Shown here one piece after another: positions 27,786 through 36,812 of a stretch of 64,000 bases of DNA. The notes below the pieces were generated by a model, which saw only the letters and a list, made by a program, of their open reading frames with translations, searched no databases and was not told the DNA's origin. This stretch comes from Buttiauxella gaviniae (GTDB lineage Bacteria; Pseudomonadota; Gammaproteobacteria; Enterobacterales; Enterobacteriaceae), in contig NZ_JBFMVT010000002.1 of the NCBI RefSeq assembly GCF_040786275.1, forward strand, positions 1,736,001 to 1,800,000, read 5' to 3'. The position numbers and the translations under genes were made by a program. Position 1 is the first letter of the stretch. Every line of letters starts with the position of its first letter.

Positions 27786-29003
27786 ATTATCAAGCCGCCG
27801 GATTGAGGGAGTAAAGCTGGCGGCGAGAGTCGCCAGCACCACAGCGATGGCCGAAGCGAGCAACACACGCGTGGTGCCGTAGTGCATCGCCAGCGGGCCT
27901 GCGGCAAGCTCACCGATGGGAATGGCGACAAAAGATCCCAGAGCGTCATAGGCATACACGCGCGCCAGTTTCTCCGGCGGAATATGGGTTTGCAGAGAAT
28001 GCGCCCAGACGACGCCGAATAAGCCAAAACCTACCCCAGCAATAAAAAAGGCGGTCATAAGCATTGGCGTTGATGGCATCAGGCCAAGAATTGCAATTGG
28101 CCCGGCACAAAACACCACCAAAATAGTGCCGATCAATAAGTCCCGCTTTGGTCGCCATCTCAGCGCAATAAAAGAGCCCACAATCAGGCCAGCGCTTTGC
28201 GCAGCGATTGCCATACCCCAACCTGCGCGGCCAAACGTGGCATCTGCAACCACTGGGCCAAGCACCATCATTACGCCGCTGAATGCGGCATTAACGATGG
28301 TAAATTGCACCACGATGGCCCACACCCAGGAGCGGGAAATGAATTCAGCCCAGCCGTCTTTTAAATCCTGAAAGAGGTTGGATTGCGTACCGATTGGTTT
28401 TGCTGAAAGAGTGCGGGTCATTAAATAGAGCGGTGCCGAGGCCGCAAAACCTAACGCGTCAATCGCAAGCCCCCAACCCGGCCCCATAACGCTAATCAGC
28501 ACGCCGCCTAACGACGCGCCAATTACCGTCCCGCCATAAATCCCCAGTTGAATAAAAGCGTTAGCTTCCCGCAGGCTATGCGGTGGAACAGTCAGTGGAA
28601 CCATGGATTGTGAGGCTGGCAGCGAAGTGCCCGCTGCCGCACCGTTTATCGCCCCCAGAAGCGCGAGCAAAGTAATGGTTGCCGATCCATCCAGAACCAA
28701 ACAGGCGACAACTCCCTGAGAAACTGCGGCGATAGTGGAGGAAAAAAGCAGAACTTTGCTTCGGGAATAGCGATCGGCGAGCACACCGCCAATCAGCAAA
28801 AAGGCGACGTTAAAAATAGAACGAGCGGCAATAACAATGCCCAAATCAGCCGCGGTGCCGCCCATATCGAGCACAGCAAAAGCCAGTGCGATAGGCGCAA
28901 TTCCATTGCCCAAAACCGTCAGCAGGCGAGCAAAAAATAAATTGCGGAAAGACGCATAGTGAAATGCCCGTTTTGAAGACAACGCTGCTGTTTTTTCGCT
29001 CAC
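27756..29003 (-). CDS. MFS transporter, EntS/MFS_3-like exporter
   Basis: This 415-residue protein has about 12 membrane segments and resembles the MFS_3 (EntS-like) exporters: an N-terminal FRNLFFARLLTVLGNGIAP, the A-motif GVLADRYSRSKVLLF near residues 76-90, and AINGAAAGTSLPASQSMVP in helix 4-5. The substrate cannot be told. The gene lies downstream of a LysR gene on the same strand after 117 bases, and overlaps the convergent M24 gene by 30 bases. Confidence 0.85.
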   Translation of the reverse strand: MSEKTAALSSKRAFHYASFRNLFFARLLTVLGNGIAPIALAFAVLDMGGTAADLGIVIAARSIFNVAFLLIGGVLADRYSRSKVLLFSSTIAAVSQGVVACLVLDGSATITLLALLGAINGAAAGTSLPASQSMVPLTVPPHSLREANAFIQLGIYGGTVIGASLGGVLISVMGPGWGLAIDALGFAASAPLYLMTRTLSAKPIGTQSNLFQDLKDGWAEFISRSWVWAIVVQFTIVNAAFSGVMMVLGPVVADATFGRAGWGMAIAAQSAGLIVGSFIALRWRPKRDLLIGTILVVFCAGPIAILGLMPSTPMLMTAFFIAGVGFGLFGVVWAHSLQTHIPPEKLARVYAYDALGSFVAIPIGELAAGPLAMHYGTTRVLLASAIAVVLATLAASFTPSIRRLDNSARSTHVST

Positions 29004-29120
29004 TACTTACCCTGCTTGCGGCCTGATGACCCAGATGAATTGACACAGAAGTGTGTCGTCTAACCCCATTTTTGACAATAAATTTTGCTGGCAAATTGGG
29101 GACATACGGATAACGGATTC

Positions 29121-30005
29121 CTACAACAACGTCTCTAACCACTCGGCAAATACCCGCACTTTGCGAGAAAGATGGCGATGCGGGTAAAGCAGTGACAATT
29201 TGCGCTGAGGTGCGGGGTAATCCGGGAGCACTTCCACCAGGCGACCGCTATCGAGATAAGGCTGTAAGAAAACATTCATGCCCTGTAGCAGCCCAATACC
29301 AGCCAGCCCGGCGGCAATATAGGCTTCGGAGTTATCCAGCACCAGCTTACCGGGTAGGTGGATTTCTTCGATGCCCGACGCAGTCTGGAATGTCCACGGC
29401 AGAATCTGGCGACTGTTGCTGTTAATCCAGTTCACGGCCTGATGATGCTGCAAATCTTCCAGCGTTTCTGGCCTGCCGTGAACCGCAAGATACGCAGGGC
29501 TGGCGCAGGTCGTCATTTTAATATTGCCCATAGGACGGGCGATATAGTCCCCATCTTCCAGCGCCCCCATGCGCAATACACAATCGAGCCCGTCACGCAG
29601 CATATCGCGACGACGATCGGAGCTACTCAGGATGATTTCTATGTCGGGGTGCTGCCGGTAAAAATCAGGAAGATTCGGCACGACCCGTAATGCGGCAAAA
29701 GCGATTGGCATATCCACACGCAGTTGCCCGTGCAGGGCATTGTTGGGAGCGAACGACTCCAGTAAATCATCCGCCTGTGCCAGCAAGGGTTTGCTGCGGC
29801 GATAAAACTCTTCCCCTTCGGGCGTCAGATTAATCCGCCGCGTTGTCCGCTGTAATAAACGCACGCCGCTGTGCTGCTCTAGTTGTTGCAGGGCTTTGGT
29901 CACTGCGGGACGGTGGATTTGCAGGTTTTCCGCCGCCTGGGTAAAACTCCCCGACTCAACAATTTCGATAAAAATCTTAATGGATTCAAAAAGATTGATT
30001 TGCAT
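29121..30005 (-). CDS. LysR family transcriptional regulator
   Basis: A 294-residue LysR-type regulator. The N-terminal helix-turn-helix is clear (FTQAAENLQIHRPAVTKALQQLE, about 21-43, shown here in part), followed by an effector-binding domain starting near residue 90. It is divergent from the nitronate monooxygenase-like gene, with a dyad TTAC-N7-GTAA between them, so that gene is the likely target; the MFS gene downstream on the same strand may be cotranscribed. It belongs to the CrgA/YhjC-type branch. Confidence 0.88.
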   Translation of the reverse strand: MQINLFESIKIFIEIVESGSFTQAAENLQIHRPAVTKALQQLEQHSGVRLLQRTTRRINLTPEGEEFYRRSKPLLAQADDLLESFAPNNALHGQLRVDMPIAFAALRVVPNLPDFYRQHPDIEIILSSSDRRRDMLRDGLDCVLRMGALEDGDYIARPMGNIKMTTCASPAYLAVHGRPETLEDLQHHQAVNWINSNSRQILPWTFQTASGIEEIHLPGKLVLDNSEAYIAAGLAGIGLLQGMNVFLQPYLDSGRLVEVLPDYPAPQRKLSLLYPHRHLSRKVRVFAEWLETLL

Positions 30006-30052
30006 CGCGCGCTTCTTTTAAAGGGAGGGAAATAAACTGGAGGCCCATATTG

Positions 30053-30067
30053 TTACTTATTTTGTAA
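30053..30067. promoter_or_regulatory. Candidate LysR operator
   Basis: TTAC-TTATTTT-GTAA is a 15-bp dyad in the 213-base gap between the divergent LysR and nitronate monooxygenase-like genes. LysR sites are AT-rich interrupted dyads of about this size. Confidence 0.4.
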
Positions 30068-30178
30068 TAGTGATGAATTGTTTTCGCTATTTTTCTGAAT
30101 AGTTTCACTCCTTACACTCTCCCCATTCCGAAAGCTGAGATGCCCGCAGCACCCTTTCGAAACCTAAAACTATTTTAA

Positions 30179-30200
30179 GGTGGCCTGTTGCAGGCCGCCT
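30179..30200 (+). promoter_or_regulatory. Leader hairpin before the nitronate monooxygenase-like gene
   Basis: GGTGGCCTG-TTG-CAGGCCGCC forms a 9-bp stem with one G·T-type pair. It ends five bases before the AAGGA ribosome site and could affect translation or mRNA stability. Confidence 0.45.
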
Positions 30201-30218
30201 GAACAAGGAAATTCCGTC

Positions 30219-31196
30219 ATGCAAAATAACCGTATCTGCCAGATTCTTGGCATAGAAAAAGCTGTGATTCAGGGGCCTTTATCCTGGCTTACCGATGCCC
30301 GTTTAGTCGCTGCCGTCAGTAATGCCGGAGGGCTTGGCGTGTTGGGTCCAAACGCAGGTTTAACGGCCGAAACCGCGGTTTCCACGCCGGAAGAGACGGC
30401 CGAAAAAATGCGCGAAGAAATTCGTAAAACTAAAAAGCTGACCGAAAAACCTTTTGGCGTAAACCTGATCCCGACACCGGAGAACGATGTCTGGACGCCG
30501 CCAATTCTGCGGGTGATAAAGGAAGAAGGCGTCAAAGTCGTGGTTTACACCGGCTATGGCGATGGCGCAATAATCCCCGCTCTGTTTAACGAACTAAAAG
30601 AAGCGGGCGTCAGTATCATCTACCGCGATATCAATCCAACCCCAGAAAATACCCGCCTGGCCGAAGCCGCTGGCGCAGATATTATTGTAGCAACCGGTTT
30701 TGACGAGGGCGGTACATTGCCGGGCAAGGCTTTAGGGACATTTTCTATCGTGCCGCTGATTGCCGACGCGGTGCGGAACGTACCGGTGCTGGCGGCGGGT
30801 GGCATTACCGATAGCCGTACCGCAAGAGCAGCCCACGCCCTTGGAGCCAGTGGCGTATTCGCAGGCTCCGTATTCATCAGCACGGAAGAAAGCCGCGTAC
30901 CCCAATCGGTGAAAGACAAAATCATCGAGGCCGACGGCCTGGATATGATGCTTTTCCGCACGATACCCGATTACTACCGTTCACTTCCCGGCAAACTGGC
31001 CGAAAAATTAGTACAGATGGATAAAGCGGGAGCCAGTAACGAAGAGTTAGGTAAAACGATGGGCGGTTTGCGCGGATTACGTATCGGCATGCTCGAAGGC
31101 AACACCGACGAAGGCTATATCTCACTGGGTACCGGCATCGGCAGTATCCAGGGTGTTAAAAGCGTCGCAGAAGTCGTTGATGAATTAGCCTTGTGA
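30219..31196 (+). CDS. Nitronate monooxygenase-family flavoprotein
   Basis: The 325-residue protein is a TIM-barrel flavoprotein of the nitronate monooxygenase / 2-nitropropane dioxygenase family, which also holds FabK and quinone reductases. The ATG at 30219 follows AAGGA; an upstream frame to 30180 runs through a hairpin and is unlikely to be translated. FMN-phosphate motifs VLAAGGITDSRTARAAHALGA (part) and GVFAGSVF are clear. The usual catalytic-His motif GGH is replaced by FDEGGT, so classical nitronate oxidation is uncertain. It is divergent from the LysR gene. Confidence 0.86.
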   Translation: MQNNRICQILGIEKAVIQGPLSWLTDARLVAAVSNAGGLGVLGPNAGLTAETAVSTPEETAEKMREEIRKTKKLTEKPFGVNLIPTPENDVWTPPILRVIKEEGVKVVVYTGYGDGAIIPALFNELKEAGVSIIYRDINPTPENTRLAEAAGADIIVATGFDEGGTLPGKALGTFSIVPLIADAVRNVPVLAAGGITDSRTARAAHALGASGVFAGSVFISTEESRVPQSVKDKIIEADGLDMMLFRTIPDYYRSLPGKLAEKLVQMDKAGASNEELGKTMGGLRGLRIGMLEGNTDEGYISLGTGIGSIQGVKSVAEVVDELAL

Positions 31197-31201
31197 AAGT
31201 T

Positions 31202-31221
31202 TCCCGCCGTTTACGGCGGGA
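31202..31221 (+). terminator. Hairpin after the nitronate monooxygenase-like gene
   Basis: TCCCGCC-GTTTAC-GGCGGGA is a perfect 7-bp stem five bases past the stop. There is no long T-run, so termination may be partial. Confidence 0.5.
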
Positions 31222-31280
31222 TGCATTCCAACGCATTTTGACGGGCGTTCTGGCGCGGAGCAGTGATGATCTGAATAAAA

Positions 31281-31311
31281 AAGATGCATCTCATATTTAA
31301 AAGTGCATCAT
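31281..31311 (+). promoter_or_regulatory. NsrR-like half-sites upstream of the YgbA-like gene
   Basis: AAGATGCATCT (31281-31291) and, inverted, TGATGCACTTT (31310-31300) resemble the 11-bp half-site AAGATGCATTT of the nitric-oxide sensor NsrR. The two halves are spaced 8 bp wider than the canonical 11-1-11 palindrome, so a single half-site or different spacing would have to act. In E. coli, ygbA is in the NsrR regulon. Confidence 0.45.
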
Positions 31312-31327
31312 ATATACCATTTATGAA

Positions 31328-31684
31328 ATGGTAATCAGCATGTCCGGAAAACACATCGGCCGAGAGAAACTAACGATCGGTAAAATGATCGCTCTGTATG
31401 AACAAAAATGCCCTCAGGCTCTTCAGGAAGAAGGGCATTACCGGGCACTGAATTCCTACGCAGAAAAACGCCTTGATAGATGTGTTTTTGGCGAGGAAAA
31501 GCCTGCCTGCAAACAATGCCCCGTGCACTGCTATCAACCTGAAAAAAGAGAAGAGATGAAGCAGATAATGCGTTGGGCAGGGCCACGTATGCTTTGGCAT
31601 CATCCGATATTAACGGTTCTTCACCTTATCGATGACAGGCGTCCGGTGCCGGAGCTGCCAGAAAAATATCGGCCAAAGAAATAG
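31328..31684 (+). CDS. YgbA-like nitrous oxide-stimulated promoter family protein
   Basis: The 118-residue protein has the family core: NSYAEKRLDRCVFGEEKPACKQCP-type cysteines (CxFGEEKPxCKxCPxHCY, four cysteines), then RWAGPRMLWHHPIL. This matches E. coli YgbA, a small protein tied to nitric-oxide tolerance whose cysteines may bind metal. The N-terminus differs from E. coli YgbA and a second ATG lies at 31340. It lies far from the mutS-linked site of E. coli ygbA, next to yhiN. NsrR-like sequences lie upstream. Confidence 0.85.
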   Translation: MVISMSGKHIGREKLTIGKMIALYEQKCPQALQEEGHYRALNSYAEKRLDRCVFGEEKPACKQCPVHCYQPEKREEMKQIMRWAGPRMLWHHPILTVLHLIDDRRPVPELPEKYRPKK

Positions 31685-31736
31685 ATCTGCCTGTCACAGG
31701 CCTGGCCGATATTATCTTGTATCCTGACGCCCTTTA

Positions 31737-32936
31737 TTATTTGGACACATCAACCAAATCCTGAGCACAAGCCCAGGCTGAGCTCCACGCCCATTGGAAA
31801 TTATACCCACCTAACCAACCACTTACGTCCATAACCTCACCGATGAAATAAAGGCCTGGCGCTTTTTTGGCTTCCATCGTACGCGAACTCAGTTCGTTGG
31901 TATCGACCCCTCCCAACGTCACTTCTGCGGTGCGGTAACCTTCTGTGCCGTTCGGCTGCACGCGCCAGTTTTGCAGGGTTTCGATTAATTCGCTTTGCTG
32001 ACGCCCATTGAGTTGTTTAAGGGTGACGTCAGGAATTTGCTCAAGAAGCTGCAAACACTCGACCAAGCGTTTCGGCAATACCATTGCCAGGGTATTTTTC
32101 AGGCTTTGATTCGGATGGGCGTTACGCTGATCGTTGAGAAGCTCGTCCAGATCGGTATCCGGAAGTAAGTTAACGCTCACAAACTCACCAGGCTGCCAGT
32201 AACTGGAAAGCTGCAAGACCGCAGGGCCAGATAATCCACGGTGGGTAAACAGCAAACTTTCACGGAAGCTGACGCCATTTTCCGCAGTAATCACTGACGG
32301 AACAGAAACGCCCGACAGCACCTGTAACTGCTCGAGTAACGGCTTGTGCAGGGTGAATGGCACCAGACCGGCGCGAGTTGGCAATACTTTCAGCCCGAAC
32401 TGCTCCGCAATTTTGTAGCCAAACGGCGTGGCACCTAAGCCAGGCATGGAGAGGCCGCCTGTTGCGATGACCAATTTTGCCGCTTGTACGGTGTCACCGT
32501 TTAATTGGAGGGTGTAGCCGTTTTCATCACGTTCTATTTCTAATACTTCACTGCGCAGGCGCGTGGTGACTTGCCCTTTTTCACATTCAGCAACCAGCAT
32601 ATCGACGATTTGTTGCGCCGAGTCGTCGCAGAAAAGCTGGCCTAGCGTCTTCTCATGCCAGGCAATGCCGTGTTTACCGACCATGTCGATAAAATCCCAC
32701 TGGGTATAGCGCGCCAGCGCAGATTTGCAAAAATGAGGGTTTTGGCTGAGATATGCCGCAGGTTCGACATAAAGATTAGTAAAGTTGCAGCGGCCTCCGC
32801 CGGACATCAGGATTTTACGGCCTGGTTTTTTCCCGTTATCGATAAGCAACACGCGGCTGCCTGCCTGCCCAGCCATCGCTGCACAGAACATTCCTGCGGC
32901 ACCCGCACCAATAATAACGGCATCAAACTTTCCCAC
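31737..32936 (-). CDS. yhiN: YhiN, NAD(P)/FAD-dependent oxidoreductase
   Basis: YhiN is a 399-residue flavoprotein of the BaiN/RdsA (HI0933-like) family. The N-terminal FAD-binding motif GAGAAGMFCA (about 10-19) is followed by GRKILMSGGGRCNFTN (about 39-54), and the C-terminal FAD segment GLYFIGEVMDVSGWLGGYN (near 360-378) is present. The physiological substrate in enterobacteria is not established. It converges with the ygbA-like gene and is divergent from pitA, as in E. coli. Confidence 0.92.
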   Translation of the reverse strand: MGKFDAVIIGAGAAGMFCAAMAGQAGSRVLLIDNGKKPGRKILMSGGGRCNFTNLYVEPAAYLSQNPHFCKSALARYTQWDFIDMVGKHGIAWHEKTLGQLFCDDSAQQIVDMLVAECEKGQVTTRLRSEVLEIERDENGYTLQLNGDTVQAAKLVIATGGLSMPGLGATPFGYKIAEQFGLKVLPTRAGLVPFTLHKPLLEQLQVLSGVSVPSVITAENGVSFRESLLFTHRGLSGPAVLQLSSYWQPGEFVSVNLLPDTDLDELLNDQRNAHPNQSLKNTLAMVLPKRLVECLQLLEQIPDVTLKQLNGRQQSELIETLQNWRVQPNGTEGYRTAEVTLGGVDTNELSSRTMEAKKAPGLYFIGEVMDVSGWLGGYNFQWAWSSAWACAQDLVDVSK

Positions 32937-33165
32937 GACCTACTCCCGACTATGCTTAATGCAAGGAATTGTAAAGATAGCGGGCTGGTCGCACCAGCTA
33001 AATGCGTCTTAACAATTGCAGGTGATTGAAAATAAATATGTAAATCTTTTCGTTGTTTGACTCTGAACGAACAAACATCAAGAAAAGTCCATATTTCTGT
33101 TGGCGCATTACGGAGTTGTCTTACATAATGCGCCGCGTTCATGTCCTCAAAATGGCGTAACGTCT

Positions 33166-34668
33166 ATGGAATTTCTGTTTACCGGCCTGGATCTGCATAC
33201 CGGGCTATTGTTATTACTTGCTCTGGCATTTGTTCTCTTCTACGAAGCGATCAATGGTTTTCATGACACTGCAAACGCAGTGGCAACGGTTATTTATACC
33301 CGTGCAATGCGATCGCAACTCGCGGTGGCAATGGCGGCGTTATTTAACTTCCTCGGCGTTCTGCTCGGCGGATTGAGTGTTGCGTATGCGATTGTGCATA
33401 TGTTGCCAACCGATCTGCTGTTGAACGTAGGGTCCGCTCATGGCCTCGCCATGGTGTTCTCTATGTTGCTGGCCGCTATCATTTGGAACCTCGGCACCTG
33501 GTATTTTGGTCTGCCGGCTTCCAGCTCCCATACGCTTATCGGTGCCATCATTGGTATTGGTTTGACGAATGCATTGATGACCGGCACGTCGGTTGTAGAT
33601 GCATTGAACATCCCGAAAGTGATTGGGATTTTCATGTCGTTAATCCTTTCTCCACTTGTGGGTCTGGTGATTGCGGGCGGGCTAATCTTTTTGTTACGTC
33701 GCTACTGGAGCGGCACCAAAAAGCGCCGCCGTATCCACCTCACACCTGCTGAGCGCGAAAAACAAGACGGCAAGAAAAAGCCTCCATTCTGGACACGTAT
33801 CGCCCTGATTATTTCTGCCATTGGCGTGAGTTTCTCTCATGGCGCGAATGACGGTCAGAAAGGTATCGGCCTGATCATGCTGGTACTGATTGGTGTGGCT
33901 CCTGCGGGCTTTGTGGTGAATATGAATGCTTCCGGCTACGACATTGCTCGTACCCGCGATGCCATCACTCACCTCGAGCAGTACTATGCGCAGCACGGCG
34001 ATGTGATTAAGCACGTTGTCGATCTCAATCCGGCCATCCCTACGCCTGAAGAAGTTCAGGGCCAGGATAAGCCTGCTGAGTTCCATTGCGATGCCAGCCG
34101 CGCCATGATTGCCGTGCAGCGTGCGAAAGAGCTTCTGGGCACTATCGATAGCTACGACAAGCTGAGCATCGAGCAGCGCAGCCATATGCGCCGTCTGTTG
34201 CTTTGCATCTCTGATACCTCAGAGAAAGTCGCGAATCTGCCGGAAACCAAACCGGACGATAAGCGCTTCCTGAAAGAGCTGAAAACTGACCTGCTGTATA
34301 CCATCGAGTACGCACCAATCTGGATCATTATGGCGGTCGCTCTGGCGCTCGGCATCGGGACCATGATTGGCTGGCGTCGTGTGGCGACCACTATTGGTGA
34401 GAAGATTGGTAAGAAAGGTATGACGTATGCGCAAGGTATGTCCGCGCAGATGACAGCCGCCGTCTCCATTGGTATTGCAAGCTACACCGGTATGCCGGTT
34501 TCCACGACTCACGTGCTTTCTTCTTCCGTAGCGGGGACGATGGTGGTTGATGGTGGCGGTTTGCAGCGTAAAACAGTGACGAACATCCTGATGGCCTGGG
34601 TGTTTACATTGCCGGTGTCGATTCTGCTTTCTGGTTGCTTATACTGGATTTCACTGCACTTTATCTAG
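33166..34668 (+). CDS. pitA: PitA, low-affinity phosphate/metal-phosphate symporter
   Basis: PitA imports neutral metal-phosphate complexes (Zn, Mg, Co, Ca) with protons and is the constitutive phosphate uptake route. The ATG at 33166 ([13 protein letters not shown]) gives 500 residues, aligned to E. coli PitA; the frame opens 66 bases earlier without homology. The duplicated family signature is visible as [18 protein letters not shown] near residues 26-43 and [14 protein letters not shown] near residue 225. A cytoplasmic loop of about 150 residues separates the two membrane halves and is the most divergent part. Confidence 0.96.
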   Translation: MEFLFTGLDLHTGLLLLLALAFVLFYEAINGFHDTANAVATVIYTRAMRSQLAVAMAALFNFLGVLLGGLSVAYAIVHMLPTDLLLNVGSAHGLAMVFSMLLAAIIWNLGTWYFGLPASSSHTLIGAIIGIGLTNALMTGTSVVDALNIPKVIGIFMSLILSPLVGLVIAGGLIFLLRRYWSGTKKRRRIHLTPAEREKQDGKKKPPFWTRIALIISAIGVSFSHGANDGQKGIGLIMLVLIGVAPAGFVVNMNASGYDIARTRDAITHLEQYYAQHGDVIKHVVDLNPAIPTPEEVQGQDKPAEFHCDASRAMIAVQRAKELLGTIDSYDKLSIEQRSHMRRLLLCISDTSEKVANLPETKPDDKRFLKELKTDLLYTIEYAPIWIIMAVALALGIGTMIGWRRVATTIGEKIGKKGMTYAQGMSAQMTAAVSIGIASYTGMPVSTTHVLSSSVAGTMVVDGGGLQRKTVTNILMAWVFTLPVSILLSGCLYWISLHFI

Positions 34669-34683
34669 ATCGTGATGGTTAAA

Positions 34684-34795
34684 CGTCGGGTGGCGCTAGC
34701 GCTTACCCGACCTACGATTTGTAGGGTGAATAAGCGAAAGCGCCACCCGACCTACGATTTGTAGGGTGAATAAGCGAAAGCGCCATCCACCGCAA
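34684..34795. repeat. BIME with duplicated unit after pitA
   Basis: The head GTCGGGTGGCGCTAGCGC is followed by two near-identical 39-bp units, each CCGACCTACGATTTG-TAGGGTGAATAAGCG-AAAGCGCCA. The second unit ends in TCCACC, the usual REP terminus. The duplication shows slippage or recombination within the element. Confidence 0.85.
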
Positions 34796-34817
34796 AACCA
34801 CTCAGAATAGATAAAAC

Positions 34818-34852
34818 AAAAGCGGGTCAGTTAACTGGCCCGCTTTTTTTTA
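34818..34852 (+). terminator. Rho-independent terminator between pitA and uspB
   Basis: AAAGCGGGTCAGTT and AACTGGCCCGCTTT form a 14-bp stem with one G·T pair, then T8. The A-run on the other side makes it potentially bidirectional, serving both convergent genes pitA and uspB. Confidence 0.92.
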
Positions 34853-34866
34853 TGCGCCCTGCTGGC

Positions 34867-35202
34867 CTAATGCCAGATCATGAGCCCGATGAGGCTTATC
34901 ACCACCAATCCACACAACGCGCTCGTCAAAATGAACTGGCGGCGTAGACGTTCACAGCGGCGGATAAACTCATCGTCGTGATGGTCCAGATAACGCTGGG
35001 CGTAGATATAACTCACCAGGCGAATCTGTTTACTGGGCTGGCCGTGAGCGGTAAAAAAACCGCCGCCATCGACATACTGATACAGCAGCGGATCGCACCC
35101 GCGCAGTACCACCAGCAACGCGCGCAAAGATGAGTAATAACGCGCCATATTCACAACACAAACTACACAAAGCGCCCAAAAAAGCGCGACGGTGCTGATC
35201 AT
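34867..35202 (-). CDS. uspB: UspB, universal stress protein B
   Basis: UspB is a 111-residue inner-membrane protein induced in stationary phase through sigma-S in E. coli and needed for ethanol tolerance. The ATG at 35202 ([15 protein letters not shown]) gives the E. coli length; the open frame extends to 35415 but that part includes ERIC sequence. Membrane segments lie at about 1-20 and 88-110, with the conserved [18 protein letters not shown] between them. It is divergent from uspA. Confidence 0.95.
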   Translation of the reverse strand: MISTVALFWALCVVCVVNMARYYSSLRALLVVLRGCDPLLYQYVDGGGFFTAHGQPSKQIRLVSYIYAQRYLDHHDDEFIRRCERLRRQFILTSALCGLVVISLIGLMIWH

Positions 35203-35692
35203 CATATATCCCCCCCGGTGAAGCCCCAGAACATCACGCCAGAGCAACCGCACACCCCGAAAACCAGAAAGACCGTTCAGCGAGCCCAAAAAGCAGATCC
35301 GGTTCACATTACTATACCCAATGGATTTCGAATTACAGGCAGGCGGCAAGAGAATAAGTCCCGATGAGCTTACACTGGTAAGTGATTCGGGCAATTGAAC
35401 GCAGCCAACGCACATGCAACTTGAAAGACGACGGGTATATTCCGGAACGGCTTATTTAATAGTGTAGGAGATCCGTTAATTTTTTTGCCACATCGTTAAT
35501 CTTTATCAAGGCGATAACAGCCATTTTTGGCTTCAATGGAAAAAAGGGTGACGCATTGACGGTTTCTATCGTTCGTTATAGGGTAGAAATATCATCTATA
35601 ATTTAGGTCTTTACACGCGGGTGGCGCTGGCGAACACGCATCGTGCTATCCGACCAGGCTGGTCATCGACATCTTATGGAAGGAGTAAAATT
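35203..35692. other. uspB/uspA divergent intergenic region
   Basis: This 490-base region holds the ERIC element, then about 180 AT-rich bases that should carry the uspA promoter, and a partial REP-like segment GGGTGGCGCTGGCG (near 35619). No gene is seen. Confidence 0.6.
35313..35439. repeat. Full-length ERIC element (127 bp)
   Basis: The element begins TATACCCAATGGATTTCG, ends GACGACGGGTATA, and is exactly 127 bp, the standard ERIC/IRU length. The central dyad AAGCTCATCGGG / CCCGAATCACTT and the arm AGCCAACGCACATGCAACTT are typical. It lies in the uspB/uspA divergent region. Confidence 0.92.
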
Positions 35693-36130
35693 ATGGCTTA
35701 CAAACACATTCTGATCGCGGTAGATCTCTCCCCGGAGAGCAAAGTACTGGTGGAAAAAGCAGTTTCTATGGCTCGTCCATACAACGCGAAGGTTTCCCTG
35801 ATTCATGTCGATGTAAATTACTCCGATCTCTACACCGGATTGATTGATGTAAATCTGGGTGATATGCAAAAGCGCATTTCTGAAGAAACTCACCATGCAC
35901 TGAGTGAACTGTCTACCGGTGCGGGTTACCCAATTACTGAAACCCTGAGCGGCAGCGGCGATCTTGGCCAGGTTCTGGTGGATGCCATTAAGAAATACGA
36001 TATGGATTTAGTGGTTTGCGGCCATCACCAGGATTTCTGGAGCAAACTGATGTCTTCCGCGCGCCAGCTTATCAACACCGTCCACGTTGATATGCTGATT
36101 GTTCCGCTGCGCGATGAAGACGAAGATTAA
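35693..36130 (+). CDS. uspA: UspA, universal stress protein A
   Basis: UspA is a cytoplasmic homodimer made during growth arrest and many stresses. The ATG at 35693 ([16 protein letters not shown]) follows AAGGAG and gives 145 residues, one more than in E. coli. It has the Usp fold with the N-terminal AVDLSPES strand-helix and C-terminal [11 protein letters not shown]; it is of the UspA class that does not carry a full ATP motif. It is followed by its own terminator. Confidence 0.95.
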   Translation: MAYKHILIAVDLSPESKVLVEKAVSMARPYNAKVSLIHVDVNYSDLYTGLIDVNLGDMQKRISEETHHALSELSTGAGYPITETLSGSGDLGQVLVDAIKKYDMDLVVCGHHQDFWSKLMSSARQLINTVHVDMLIVPLRDEDED

Positions 36131-36145
36131 GGTTTAATAACCATG

Positions 36146-36173
36146 AAGCCCTGCAAGAATCGCGGGGCTTTTT
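36146..36173 (+). terminator. uspA terminator
   Basis: AAGCCCTGC and GCGGGGCTT pair, with one G·T, around AAGAATC, followed by TTT. It begins 16 bases past the uspA stop and just before the convergent ccdB end. Confidence 0.85.
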
Positions 36174-36181
36174 CGTTTCTA

Positions 36182-36496
36182 TCAGTAGCCATTTATTAAG
36201 AAATCAACGGCATCCCGAAGCTTATGCCTTTCAGGGCTTAAATCCTGAATGGGATACCCCAATTCTTTGGAAGGGATACCTGCCATCATATGGGTCAAAG
36301 CCACACAGTTTTGCCCTGCAATCGTGACCACCGGGCAAACTTTTTTGGGTGGTGGTACACCATTTTCTCTCAAGCCCGTAACAGGGATCACGAGAGCATG
36401 GTTCAGCACATTCGCAACAGGATGCTGCATATTGATCAGATAAGGGTAAGTTAGCCTATCCCCACCTTTGTTCTCATAAGCAACAAATTGTTCCAT
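36182..36496 (-). CDS. ccdB: CcdB family toxin (gyrase poison)
   Basis: CcdB toxins trap DNA gyrase in a cleaved complex and kill cells that lose the antitoxin. The 104 residues fit the family: an N-terminal MEQFVAYENKG strand, HALVIPVTGL, PVVTIAGQNCVALTHMMAGIP and the C-terminal helix ERHKLRDAVDFLINGY. F-plasmid CcdB ends W-G-I, the gyrase-contact residues; here the end is N-G-Y, so potency cannot be assumed. Its ATG overlaps the ccdA stop by one base (TGATG), the usual coupling. It occupies the slot of dtpB in E. coli. Confidence 0.88.
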   Translation of the reverse strand: MEQFVAYENKGGDRLTYPYLINMQHPVANVLNHALVIPVTGLRENGVPPPKKVCPVVTIAGQNCVALTHMMAGIPSKELGYPIQDLSPERHKLRDAVDFLINGY

Positions 36497-36675
36497 CAGA
36501 ACGACCTGTGAAAGTCGCTAAACGATCCATTTTCTTCTACAAATTCGTTGAGAGCATCAATTGCCTCCCGGTTTTCTTCATACCAGCCAGCAGCTTTGTT
36601 TTCATGATGCTTTTCGAGCAAAACATCAGTTGGTCGAACGGATAGTTTGACTTCTACTTCCCTTTTACCAGGCAT
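36496..36675 (-). CDS. ccdA: CcdA family antitoxin, short N-terminal domain
   Basis: CcdA binds and neutralises CcdB through its C-terminal half, which is well conserved here (ENKAAGWYEENREAIDALNE, ending EENGSFSDF). The ATG at 36675 (MPGKREVEVKL) has GGAG six bases upstream and gives 59 residues; ATGs at 36702 and 36687 are alternatives. F CcdA has 72 residues. The missing ones fall between the first strand and the toxin-binding region, so the ribbon-helix-helix DNA-binding domain looks incomplete. A TATAAT -10 hexamer lies at 36724-36719. Confidence 0.8.
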   Translation of the reverse strand: MPGKREVEVKLSVRPTDVLLEKHHENKAAGWYEENREAIDALNEFVEENGSFSDFHRSF

Positions 36676-36812
36676 AGTGATCTCCATAACATGTACAGTC
36701 ATAACTCGATTTTAGAACATTATAATATTGAGCGGTTTTACTTAAATGCTGCAGTGAGATGAGATTGGGCTTTCTATGCGGGAATGAAAAGAGTGAACTC
36801 CATGTTCTTCGA

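Noticed and set aside
34867-35415. 182-residue form of UspB
   Set aside because: The extra N-terminus is coded by ERIC and intergenic sequence; the 111-residue start matches the family.
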